Assembly (NCBI GenBank): GCA_002796165.1
Contig: PCWF01000067.1
Span: 6,876-15,917, forward strand
Length of the DNA stretch: 9,042 bases
Reading direction: 5' to 3'
DNA from: Nitrospinae bacterium CG11_big_fil_rev_8_21_14_0_20_56_8
Lineage (GTDB): Bacteria; Nitrospinota; Nitrospinia; Nitrospinales; VA-1
Shown: positions 1 through 5,377 of the stretch, one piece after another
Layout: each line of letters opens with the position of its first letter
Numbering within the stretch: position 1 is the first letter of the stretch
Notes under the pieces: model-generated
Database searches by the model: none
What the model saw: the letters and a program-made list of their open reading frames with translations, nothing else
Told to the model about the DNA's origin: nothing
Program-made: the position numbers and the translations under genes

Positions 1-2
1 AA

Positions 3-467
3 TCGAAAACCCTGACCCGCCTCAACCTGCTTTCGTTATACCGCAACGATGTCGGAAACAAGGGAGCCCTCGCCATCGCGGCTTCCAAAAATTTGGCCAA
101 ACTCACCGAACTCAACCTGAATTGGAATTATATCGAGGGAGCGGGGGTGGAGGCGCTGGCGCAATCGGAAACGCTCAAGAACCTCGAGCAATTGACCCTG
201 ACTTACAACCCGGTCGGTGACCGGGGCGCGAAGGCGATCGCCGCTTCGGAGATGTTCAGGAACCTGACCCTCCTCGATCTTTATGAATCTGAAATCGGGG
301 ATGCGGGCGCGCGCGCCCTGGCCGAGTCGTCCTGCCTCACGCAATTGGAAACGCTGATATTGATCCGCAACGATATCGGGCCCGAAGTGCAGAAATTGTT
401 CGAGAACCCGCCCCACATGAAAAAATTGTCCAAGGTGGTGTTTCGAACCTTCAATCCAGACGCCTGA
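3..467 (+). CDS. Leucine-rich repeat protein, C-terminal part (5' end outside window)
   Basis: The reading frame is open from base 3 and ends at TGA 465-467, so this is the last ~154 residues of a longer protein. It consists of five repeats of 27 residues on the pattern LxxLxLxxNxIGxxGAxALAxSxxL, with phrases such as IGDAGARALAES and VGDRGAKAIAAS. This is the ribonuclease-inhibitor / 'GALA'-like class of LRR, which folds into a curved solenoid and usually binds other proteins. The last repeat loses the GA-ALA half (IGPEVQKLFE) and is followed by a short cap ending in FRTFNPDA. No enzyme domain, membrane segment or sorting signal is visible in this part; the N-terminus could hold one. A terminator follows 23 bases after the stop. 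Function is unknown, and partner binding is inference from the fold. Confidence 0.85.
   Translation, partial: SKTLTRLNLLSLYRNDVGNKGALAIAASKNLAKLTELNLNWNYIEGAGVEALAQSETLKNLEQLTLTYNPVGDRGAKAIAASEMFRNLTLLDLYESEIGDAGARALAESSCLTQLETLILIRNDIGPEVQKLFENPPHMKKLSKVVFRTFNPDA
21..425 (+). repeat. Five in-frame 81-bp LRR units
   Basis: LRR units start at 21, 102, 183, 264 and 345, each exactly 27 codons with no insertions or deletions. They are coding repeats diverged at the DNA level, not a DNA repeat array. The first unit is preceded in frame by SKTLTR, so at least one more unit probably lies left of the window. Confidence 0.8.
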
Positions 468-490
468 CGCCGGATGAATCCGGTGACTCC

Positions 491-532
491 AACGGGGGCT
501 TCGCGCAGAGCGAATGCCCCCGTTTGTCTTTT
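491..532 (+). terminator. Rho-independent terminator after the LRR gene
   Basis: The left arm AACGGGGGC-TTCGC and right arm GCGAA-T-GCCCCCGTT pair as a GC-rich stem of about 14 bp with a single bulged T and a 5-base loop (GCAGA). The stem is followed by TTGTCTTTT. It lies 23 bases after the LRR stop codon and should separate that gene from the propeller genes downstream. Confidence 0.85.
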
Positions 533-573
533 GGCCTTTGCGGGTTTGGCACGCACCGGTTTGGTGATAGACT

Positions 574-596
574 GTTTACCGCATCGTAAACTTTTT
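574..596 (+). other. Perfect 6-bp inverted repeat plus T5, upstream of propeller gene 1
   Basis: GTTTAC (574-579), a 6-base spacer CGCATC, and GTAAAC (586-591) form a perfect inverted repeat directly followed by TTTTT (592-596). It sits 34 bases before the start of the 631 gene and behind the stronger terminator at 491-532. It could be a weak second terminator, a 5'-UTR hairpin, or an operator for the propeller gene promoter. I could not find a convincing -35/-10 pair in 533-630 to decide. Confidence 0.35.
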
Positions 597-630
597 CCGG
601 GCTCCGGGCCCGTTTGCAAGGATTTCGATT

Positions 631-1467
631 ATGTTTGTCGGTGAGAAGCCGGATCTTCTGGATTTTTGGGTTTTTAACGAGAACGGCATTTACGTGGTCG
701 GCAAGGACGGTATTCCCCAGCATTGGGACGGGGAGGAATGGCTTCCGGTGCGGACCGATAACGGCAATCCCCTGATGGGGATCTGGGCTTCCCACGAAGA
801 TAATATTTTCGCGGTGGGGATCGGCGGAGTGGTCCTGCATTACGACGGCAAGGAGTGGAAGCAGGTCGATACGGGCAATTACGATTCCCTCAATTCCGCA
901 TTCGGGATCGATGAAAACAATATGTTCATCTTCGGGGTTGGCGGGCGCATGCTGTACTGGGACGGCGAGCATTGGCAGTACCGCGAACCCAATACCATTC
1001 ACGACCTGTTCGGCATGTGGGGCCAGAATATCAATTCCGTCCATACCGTGGGGGGGGAGGGGATTTACCGCTTTTACAACGGCACCGCCTTCGAGCGCCG
1101 GGATGAATTGGCCGATGAAACAATCTCCCTCTACGGGATCTGGGGTACCAGCGATGAAAATATTTATATCGTCGGTTCCCATGGCACCATCCTGCATTTC
1201 GACGGAGAGAAATGGTCTCCCATGGAATCGGGGACCGAAGAATACCTGCTCAGCATCTGGGGAAGCGCCGCCGACCATATTTTCGCCGTGGGCGACAACG
1301 CCACCATCCTGCATTTCGACGGGAACCGGTGGAGCCCAATGTCCTCCTGTACCGAAAATTACCTGACCAAGGTGCGCGGGCTTCGTTCCGATTGTGTCTA
1401 TGCCGTCGGGGAGAACGGGTGTGTGATCCGCTACGACGGCCATCGATGGCACGATATGTCCCTCTGA
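631..1467 (+). CDS. Predicted seven-bladed beta-propeller repeat protein (paralogue 1)
   Basis: The protein has 278 residues: MFVGEKPD and then seven repeats of 39, 39, 39, 41, 39, 39 and 34 residues. Each follows L-x-x-(I/V)-W-G-x(3)-(D/E)-(N/D)-(I/V)-(Y/F)-x-V-G-x-x-G-x-(I/V)-x-(H/Y)-(W/Y/F)-D-G-x-x-W. Repeats of this length with small/aromatic strand residues are typical of one four-stranded propeller blade, and seven copies fit a closed seven-bladed ring. It resembles BNR/Ycf48-like and other 'WGS..DVFAVG' bacterial repeat proteins, but I do not recognise a named family. No signal peptide or membrane helix is seen, so a cytoplasmic location is inferred. The start is supported by AAGGA at 618-622, 8 bases upstream. 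It contains 13 Trp (almost 5%). A close paralogue follows after 52 bp, probably in the same transcript. A G8 run at 1050-1057 lies in blade 4. Function is unknown; a protein-interaction scaffold is a guess. Confidence 0.85.
   Translation: MFVGEKPDLLDFWVFNENGIYVVGKDGIPQHWDGEEWLPVRTDNGNPLMGIWASHEDNIFAVGIGGVVLHYDGKEWKQVDTGNYDSLNSAFGIDENNMFIFGVGGRMLYWDGEHWQYREPNTIHDLFGMWGQNINSVHTVGGEGIYRFYNGTAFERRDELADETISLYGIWGTSDENIYIVGSHGTILHFDGEKWSPMESGTEEYLLSIWGSAADHIFAVGDNATILHFDGNRWSPMSSCTENYLTKVRGLRSDCVYAVGENGCVIRYDGHRWHDMSL
655..1464 (+). repeat. Seven in-frame blade repeats (117-bp period) in propeller gene 1
   Basis: Units begin at residues 9, 48, 87, 126, 167, 206 and 245. The period is 117 bp except for the fourth unit, which has two extra codons in the inter-blade loop (RRDELADETIS). 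Units 5 and 6 share a 21-base identical stretch at 1185-1205 and 1302-1322, exactly 117 bp apart. That points to recent unit duplication or gene conversion. Confidence 0.85.
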
Positions 1468-1519
1468 CGATTCATCTATCTTCCGACTATCAAGGGCCGA
1501 CGCGCCCTGGGAGTTCTTC

Positions 1520-2353
1520 ATGGCCAGAATAACCAACAGCCATCTTCTTTCGATTTATGCCTTCACTCCCGACGATATTTTTGTCGGTGGGGCGGAGGGG
1601 ACCCTCCTGCATTTCAACGGAAAAGACTGGACCAGGATGGAGACCCAGGGAAGGTGGACGTTCAAGGGAATCTGGGGAAGCGCCCCCGACAACGTATACG
1701 CCGTTGCCACCGATGGGCGCATCCTCCACTATGACGGCAAGGGCTGGGCCGTCGAAGACACCGATAAACTTCCCCCCATGACCGGGATCTGGGGGCTGGG
1801 GGCCGACGAAATCTATGCCTGTTCCCGCCTCGGGAAAATCCTCCGCTACGACGGAACGTCATGGAAATTTTTAAAAACCGGGACCGACACCGACATCACC
1901 CGCCTGTGGGGATGCCGCGAGGGCACCATGTACGCGGTGGGATATGACGGGCTGGTACTGAGAAAGGAGGGCGACCTTTGGGTCCGCCTCACCCTGAACT
2001 CCAACGCGGAGTTCTACGGCATTTACGGGTTTGGCCCGAACGATATTTACATCGTCGGATCGGAAGGGGCCATCGTTCGGTTCAATGGATCCGAAATCCA
2101 GGAAATGCCGACCCGCACCATGGAGTTTTTTCTCGACGTCTGGGGTCCCTCGCCCGAAATGGTATTCGCCGTGGGCGACGCGGGAATGATTTTTTACCTC
2201 GACGACGGACAATGGACTCAGATCGAGTCCAACACCCAGGAGTACCTCACGGCCATTCGCGGATTGTCCGACGATAATGTCTATGCCGTGGGAGACAATG
2301 GGCTGATCCTGCACTGGAATGGCGAAGACTGGCGGGAAATCGAGGAAGGTTAG
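1520..2353 (+). CDS. Predicted seven-bladed beta-propeller repeat protein (paralogue 2)
   Basis: The protein has 277 residues: MARITNSH plus seven repeats (six of exactly 39 residues, the last of 35), with the same blade consensus as the gene upstream. Examples are IWGSAPDNVYAVATDGRILHYDG-type units. Blade 5 is the most degenerate, with IYGFGPNDIYIVG and no Trp at the end of the unit. In both proteins the last blade replaces the WG of the other blades with RG (LTAIRGL here, LTKVRGL upstream). The two genes are therefore whole-gene duplicates rather than independently expanded arrays. GGGAG at 1509-1513, 6 bases before ATG, supports the start. No signal peptide or membrane segment is visible. 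The stop TAG overlaps the stop of the convergent response-regulator gene. A shared transcript with the 631 gene is likely (52-bp gap, no terminator seen). Function is unknown. Confidence 0.85.
   Translation: MARITNSHLLSIYAFTPDDIFVGGAEGTLLHFNGKDWTRMETQGRWTFKGIWGSAPDNVYAVATDGRILHYDGKGWAVEDTDKLPPMTGIWGLGADEIYACSRLGKILRYDGTSWKFLKTGTDTDITRLWGCREGTMYAVGYDGLVLRKEGDLWVRLTLNSNAEFYGIYGFGPNDIYIVGSEGAIVRFNGSEIQEMPTRTMEFFLDVWGPSPEMVFAVGDAGMIFYLDDGQWTQIESNTQEYLTAIRGLSDDNVYAVGDNGLILHWNGEDWREIEEG
1544..2350 (+). repeat. Seven in-frame blade repeats (117-bp period) in propeller gene 2
   Basis: Units start at residues 9, 48, 87, 126, 165, 204 and 243, with a strict 39-codon period and no indels. A 15-base identity with gene 1 (1255-1269 versus 1670-1684, the I-W-G-S-A codons) shows residual DNA similarity between the paralogues. 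Confidence 0.85.
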
Positions 2354-2982
2354 GGGTCCGGTGGGTGAGGGGAGTTCTCTTTTGGTTTGCGGGCCGTCAT
2401 TATTTTCCTTTTGACGTCCTGTACCTCATCGAAAGCTTTGCTCAGGCAGGTGGGGCAGTAACCGTGTGAAAGATCCATGTCCGTTTTCCGGCCCAGGTAA
2501 ACCTCGAAATTGACCCATTCCTGTTTCTGGCCCTCCGATTCCGCTTCCCGGATGCGGTTGCAGAGGGGACAAATATTGAGCACCCGCTCATAAAATTCCA
2601 CGGTGTTGAGCAACTCAAGCTTTTGCAGGCAATGCGTGACCCGTATCTTTAATTCTTCCCGCCGTGCGGGTTTGAGAAGATAATCCACCGCCCCCAGCCG
2701 CATGGCCTGAACGGCCGAATCGAGCGTGCCGTACCCCGTGAGAATCAGGACCAGGGCATTTGCGTGCACCCTTTTGGCTTCCCGCAATACATCCAACCCG
2801 GTCAGGCCTTCCATCATCAAGTCGGTGATGATCAGGTCGAATTTACGGTGTTTCAGCAATTCCACGGCTTCCGTTCCATTGGCCGCAAGCAGGGTTTCGA
2901 ATCCCATCTCTTTGAGATCCAAGCTCACCGTGGCGCGAACGAGCTCTTCATCGTCGACGATCAGTATCGAATATTTCCGCAT
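2350..2982 (-). CDS. Response regulator: receiver domain with C-terminal zinc-ribbon-like tail
   Basis: This 210-residue protein has a CheY-like receiver domain over residues 1 to ~122. The acidic pair D10/D11, phospho-acceptor D54 (IITDLMM), T82 (LTGYG), Y101 and K104 (DYLLKP) are all present, so it should be phosphorylated by a histidine kinase, which is not in this window. There is no DNA-binding, AAA+ or GGDEF output domain. The tail instead contains ICPLCNRIRE (C138, C141), W156, and LSHGYCPTC (H173, C176, C179), a likely metal-binding ribbon. From memory, a similar CxxCxxIR...SHGxCPxC tail occurs behind PAS, GAF and receiver modules in delta-type proteobacteria; its role is not known to me. 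The last ~20 residues are Lys/Pro-rich and probably disordered. An AAGAG-type ribosome site (2988-2992) precedes the ATG. The gene converges on the propeller gene and is divergent from trpE. A single-domain signalling relay is inferred. Confidence 0.9.
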   Translation of the reverse strand: MRKYSILIVDDEELVRATVSLDLKEMGFETLLAANGTEAVELLKHRKFDLIITDLMMEGLTGLDVLREAKRVHANALVLILTGYGTLDSAVQAMRLGAVDYLLKPARREELKIRVTHCLQKLELLNTVEFYERVLNICPLCNRIREAESEGQKQEWVNFEVYLGRKTDMDLSHGYCPTCLSKAFDEVQDVKRKIMTARKPKENSPHPPDP

Positions 2983-3187
2983 GCGATCTCTTAGGGTCGG
3001 GTTTTACCAAAATGAGCCATAGAATAACTGATTTAAACTCTCCTCACTAGTCATGTTCCATATTTGGGGGAAGAATTCCGATCCGGGGAGGTTTGACCGC
3101 CGATAGGGAAATAACGATTTCCGACAAAAAATAATGTAAAATCCGGGAGCAGGGCGGGTAAACGGGCCTTCCGCCCCCCCAAATCGC

Positions 3188-3215
3188 TTGACACCCTTTT
3201 GCGCAAAATGTTAAT
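3188..3215 (+). promoter_or_regulatory. Predicted sigma70-type promoter of the trp operon
   Basis: A perfect TTGACA -35 box lies at 3188-3193. The best -10 candidate is GTTAAT (3210-3215, 4 of 6 consensus) after a 16-bp spacer. That would place transcription start near 3221-3222 and give a leader of about 84 bases before the trpE ATG. The -10 is weak, which fits a regulated promoter, but the exact start is inference. Confidence 0.55.
3197..3208. promoter_or_regulatory. Candidate operator: 12-bp perfect palindrome in the trp promoter spacer
   Basis: TTTTGCGCAAAA is its own reverse complement and lies entirely between the -35 and -10 boxes, where a bound dimeric repressor would block RNA polymerase. 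It does not resemble the E. coli TrpR box (CTAGTTAACTAG type), and no repressor gene is adjacent. The regulator, if any, is unknown. Confidence 0.4.
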
Positions 3216-3261
3216 GTCTGGATACTAAATCCTTGAAATTTAAGTTTTTTTCATACGCTAC

Positions 3262-3285
3262 GCGGAAGACGCCCCTGCTCTTCGC
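3262..3285 (+). other. Small hairpin in the trpE leader
   Basis: GCG-AAGA (3262-3264 and 3266-3269, with G3265 bulged) pairs with TCTTCGC (3279-3285) around a 9-base loop. It ends 20 bases before the trpE ATG and is not followed by a T-run, so it is not an intrinsic terminator. It might affect translation initiation of trpE, which lacks a clear Shine-Dalgarno site. Confidence 0.25.
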
Positions 3286-3305
3286 AAATCTCTAATTTGA
3301 CCAAA

Positions 3306-4799
3306 ATGTTTCACCCCTCGCTGGACGAATTCAAGCAAAAAGCCCGGGAAGGCAACCTGATTCCTGTTTACAAGGAAATCCTGGCCGATCTGGATACCCC
3401 TGTTTCCGCCTACATGAAAATCGGCGCCGGCGAGTATTCCTTTCTCCTTGAAAGTGTGGAAGGCGGAGAGAAATGGGCCCGATACTGTTTTCTCGGATGC
3501 GATCCATCGGTCATTGTTCGCACCAAGGGCAATCAGCTGACTCTGACGCAAAACGGTAAAGTCGAGAAGCGGACGATCGAGGGGGAAAATCCGCTGATGG
3601 AGCTTAAACAACTGCTGAGCCGGTACAAGCCCGTCAAAGTGGACGGCTTGCCGCGGTTTTCCGGTGGCGCGGTGGGTTTCATCGGTTATGACATGGTTGG
3701 GTTTTTCGAGGAGTTGCCCTCAAAGGCCCAGGACGACCTGGAAGTTCCCGACTCCATGTTTGTGATTACCGACACCATGCTGGTGTTCGACAACGTGGTG
3801 CAAAAAATCAAGATCGTTTCCAACGCTTTGGTTGAAGATGGCGACCTGGAAGGGTTGTACCGCAAAACCATACACAAAATCGAGTCGCTGGAGGAAAAAC
3901 TGCGGGCGGACGTATCCAGCCTCGCCCGGCTGGAAGGCGGAACCGGCAGGGCGCACTCCCTGAAGATCGAGTCCAATTTCAAAAAGGAAAACTTCGAGGC
4001 CGCAGTCCGCAAGATCAAGGACTACATTTACGAAGGCGATGCCATCCAGGTGGTGCTGGCCCAGCGATTGAAATTCCAGATCGACCAGAATCCTTTCAAT
4101 ATTTACCGGGCTCTGCGCACCATCAATCCTTCGCCCTACATGTATTTCCTGAAATTTGGCGAGTTCACGGTGGTCGGTTCGTCACCGGAAGTGCTCGTTC
4201 GCCTCGAAGACGACCAGGTAGAGGTGCGGCCCATCGCGGGGACCCGCAAGCGCGGCGCCACCGAGGAGGAGGATATCGCCCTGGAACGGGATCTGTTGCG
4301 CGATGAAAAAGAACTCGCCGAGCACATCATGCTTGTGGACCTGGGCCGGAACGATCTGGGGCGGATTGCCCGCACCGGCACGGTGGATGTCAACCAGCGG
4401 TTTGTGATCGAGCGGTATTCCCACGTCATGCACATCGTGTCGAACGTCCGCGCCCGGCTTCGCGAAGGATACGATTGTTTCGACGTTCTGCGCGCCACCT
4501 TTCCGGCAGGGACCGTGTCGGGAGCCCCCAAGATCCGCGCCATGGAGATCATCGACGAGCTTGAACCCAACTGCCGCGGACTCTATGCCGGGGCCGTCGG
4601 CTATATCAGCTTCACCGGCAACATGGATACGGCCATCGCCATCCGCACCCTGCTCATTCGCGGCAAGACCGCATACCTGGGCGTGGGCGCGGGGATCGTG
4701 GCCGATTCGGTTCCCGAAAAAGAATTTGAAGAAACGATGAATAAGGGAAAAGCGTTGCTCAAAGCCATCGAGCTGGCCGAACGGGGATTATCCTTATGA
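3306..4799 (+). CDS. trpE: Anthranilate synthase component I
   Basis: The product converts chorismate to anthranilate in the cytoplasm, using ammonia delivered by TrpG; it is the first step of tryptophan synthesis. The 497 residues match the usual TrpE length. The N-terminal regulatory half has the LLES element (47-50) that forms the tryptophan feedback-inhibition site in known TrpE. The C-terminal chorismate-binding domain shows PIAGTRKRG (309-317; Ala rather than the Lys of aminodeoxychorismate synthases), ELAEHIMLVDLGRNDLGR (336-353) with catalytic H340, FPAGTVSGAPKIRAMEII (399-416) and the metal-site region EFEETMNKG (473-481). I chose ATG 3306 because MFHPSLDEFKQKAREGNLIP is a typical TrpE N-terminus. 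An in-frame TTG at 3297 would add three residues. Neither start has a good Shine-Dalgarno site. First gene of the operon, overlapping trpG by 4 bases. Confidence 0.97.
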   Translation: MFHPSLDEFKQKAREGNLIPVYKEILADLDTPVSAYMKIGAGEYSFLLESVEGGEKWARYCFLGCDPSVIVRTKGNQLTLTQNGKVEKRTIEGENPLMELKQLLSRYKPVKVDGLPRFSGGAVGFIGYDMVGFFEELPSKAQDDLEVPDSMFVITDTMLVFDNVVQKIKIVSNALVEDGDLEGLYRKTIHKIESLEEKLRADVSSLARLEGGTGRAHSLKIESNFKKENFEAAVRKIKDYIYEGDAIQVVLAQRLKFQIDQNPFNIYRALRTINPSPYMYFLKFGEFTVVGSSPEVLVRLEDDQVEVRPIAGTRKRGATEEEDIALERDLLRDEKELAEHIMLVDLGRNDLGRIARTGTVDVNQRFVIERYSHVMHIVSNVRARLREGYDCFDVLRATFPAGTVSGAPKIRAMEIIDELEPNCRGLYAGAVGYISFTGNMDTAIAIRTLLIRGKTAYLGVGAGIVADSVPEKEFEETMNKGKALLKAIELAERGLSL

Positions 4800-5365
4800 T
4801 TCTGATGATCGACAACTACGATTCCTTCACCTACAACCTGGTCCAGTACCTGGGCGAGTTGGGAGCCGATCTCCGGGTGTTCCGCAATAACAAGATCGGG
4901 ATTGAGGAGATCGAGCGCATGAAGCCGGAAAAGATCGTGATTTCTCCCGGACCCTGTACCCCCGAGAAAGCGGGTATCTCCGTCGAGGTGATCCGTCACT
5001 TTTCCGGGAAGGTCCCGATTTTCGGGGTTTGCCTGGGGCACCAATCCGTTGGCATGGCGTTCGGCGCGCATGTGATCAAGGCCAAGCGCCTGATGCACGG
5101 TAAAACGTCCATGATCCGCCACAACGGTCAATCCTTGTTCAAGGACCTTCCCAATCCCTTCGAGGCGACCCGGTACCATTCGCTGGTCCTGGAGCGCGAG
5201 TCGTTGCCCCCGAGCCTGGAAATTACCGCCGAGAGTGACGATGGGGAGATCATGGGGATTCGCCACCGCGAGTTGCCAGTCGTGGGAGTCCAGTTTCATC
5301 CCGAGTCCATCCTGACCCACAGCGGGAAACACCTGTTGCGGAATTTTTTGGAAACGGCGGCCTGA
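4796..5365 (+). CDS. trpG: Anthranilate synthase component II, glutamine amidotransferase
   Basis: This class I glutamine amidotransferase (189 residues, the normal length of a stand-alone TrpG/PabA) hydrolyses glutamine and passes ammonia to TrpE. The visible features are MIDNYDSFTYNLVQYLGELG at the start, the oxyanion-strand motif ISPGPCTPEKAG (49-60), the nucleophile elbow FGVCLGHQ with C79, and the catalytic pair H168/E170 in VQFHPES. The sequence RYHSL (126-130) is typical of TrpG/PabA. The ATG overlaps the trpE stop (ATGA), so translation is probably coupled; a weak GGGGA lies at 4783-4787. It is not fused to trpE or trpD. It could also serve p-aminobenzoate synthesis, as amphibolic TrpG does in some bacteria; this window cannot tell. 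Confidence 0.96.
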   Translation: MILMIDNYDSFTYNLVQYLGELGADLRVFRNNKIGIEEIERMKPEKIVISPGPCTPEKAGISVEVIRHFSGKVPIFGVCLGHQSVGMAFGAHVIKAKRLMHGKTSMIRHNGQSLFKDLPNPFEATRYHSLVLERESLPPSLEITAESDDGEIMGIRHRELPVVGVQFHPESILTHSGKHLLRNFLETAA

Positions 5366-5377
5366 TTGCCGGAGGCC

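Larger units (their letters stand above)
2983..3305. other. Intergenic region between response regulator and trp operon
   Basis: No protein gene is supported here. It holds the presumed start region of the minus-strand response regulator, for which no convincing -35/-10 pair is visible. A GC stem GGGCGG/CCGCCC (3152-3157 with 3171-3176) with a 13-base loop runs into a C7 tract. Next come the trp promoter and palindrome, then an 80-90 base leader for trpE. The leader contains a nearly palindromic CTTGAAATTTAAG (3232-3244) followed by T7, too AT-rich to be a strong terminator, and a small hairpin at 3262-3285. No tandem Trp codons and no T-box sequence are present. Confidence 0.6.

Noticed and set aside
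451..1536. 361-codon open frame on the minus strand over propeller gene 1
   Set aside because: It is the mirror of the coding repeat: its 'units' recur at the blade period, it has no family resemblance, and the plus frame has a ribosome site and a clean repeat pattern.
655..2350. Regular 117-bp periodicity as a CRISPR or DNA tandem array
   Set aside because: The period is 39 codons of continuous reading frame with diverged bases and conserved residues; there are no identical repeats separated by unique spacers.
631..2353. Trp-rich proteins (13 and 12 Trp) near the trp operon as a tryptophan-linked regulatory system
   Set aside because: The Trp residues are structural positions of the blade consensus, and a minus-strand gene separates the two regions; there is no evidence of a functional link.
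3232..3251. CTTGAAATTTAAG plus T7 as a trp leader terminator
   Set aside because: The stem is short, all A/T apart from its end pairs, and mismatched; it would not be stable enough for intrinsic termination.
3233..3295. Short TTG-initiated 20-codon frame in the trp leader as an attenuator leader peptide
   Set aside because: It contains no Trp codons, has no ribosome site, and no terminator/antiterminator pair follows it.
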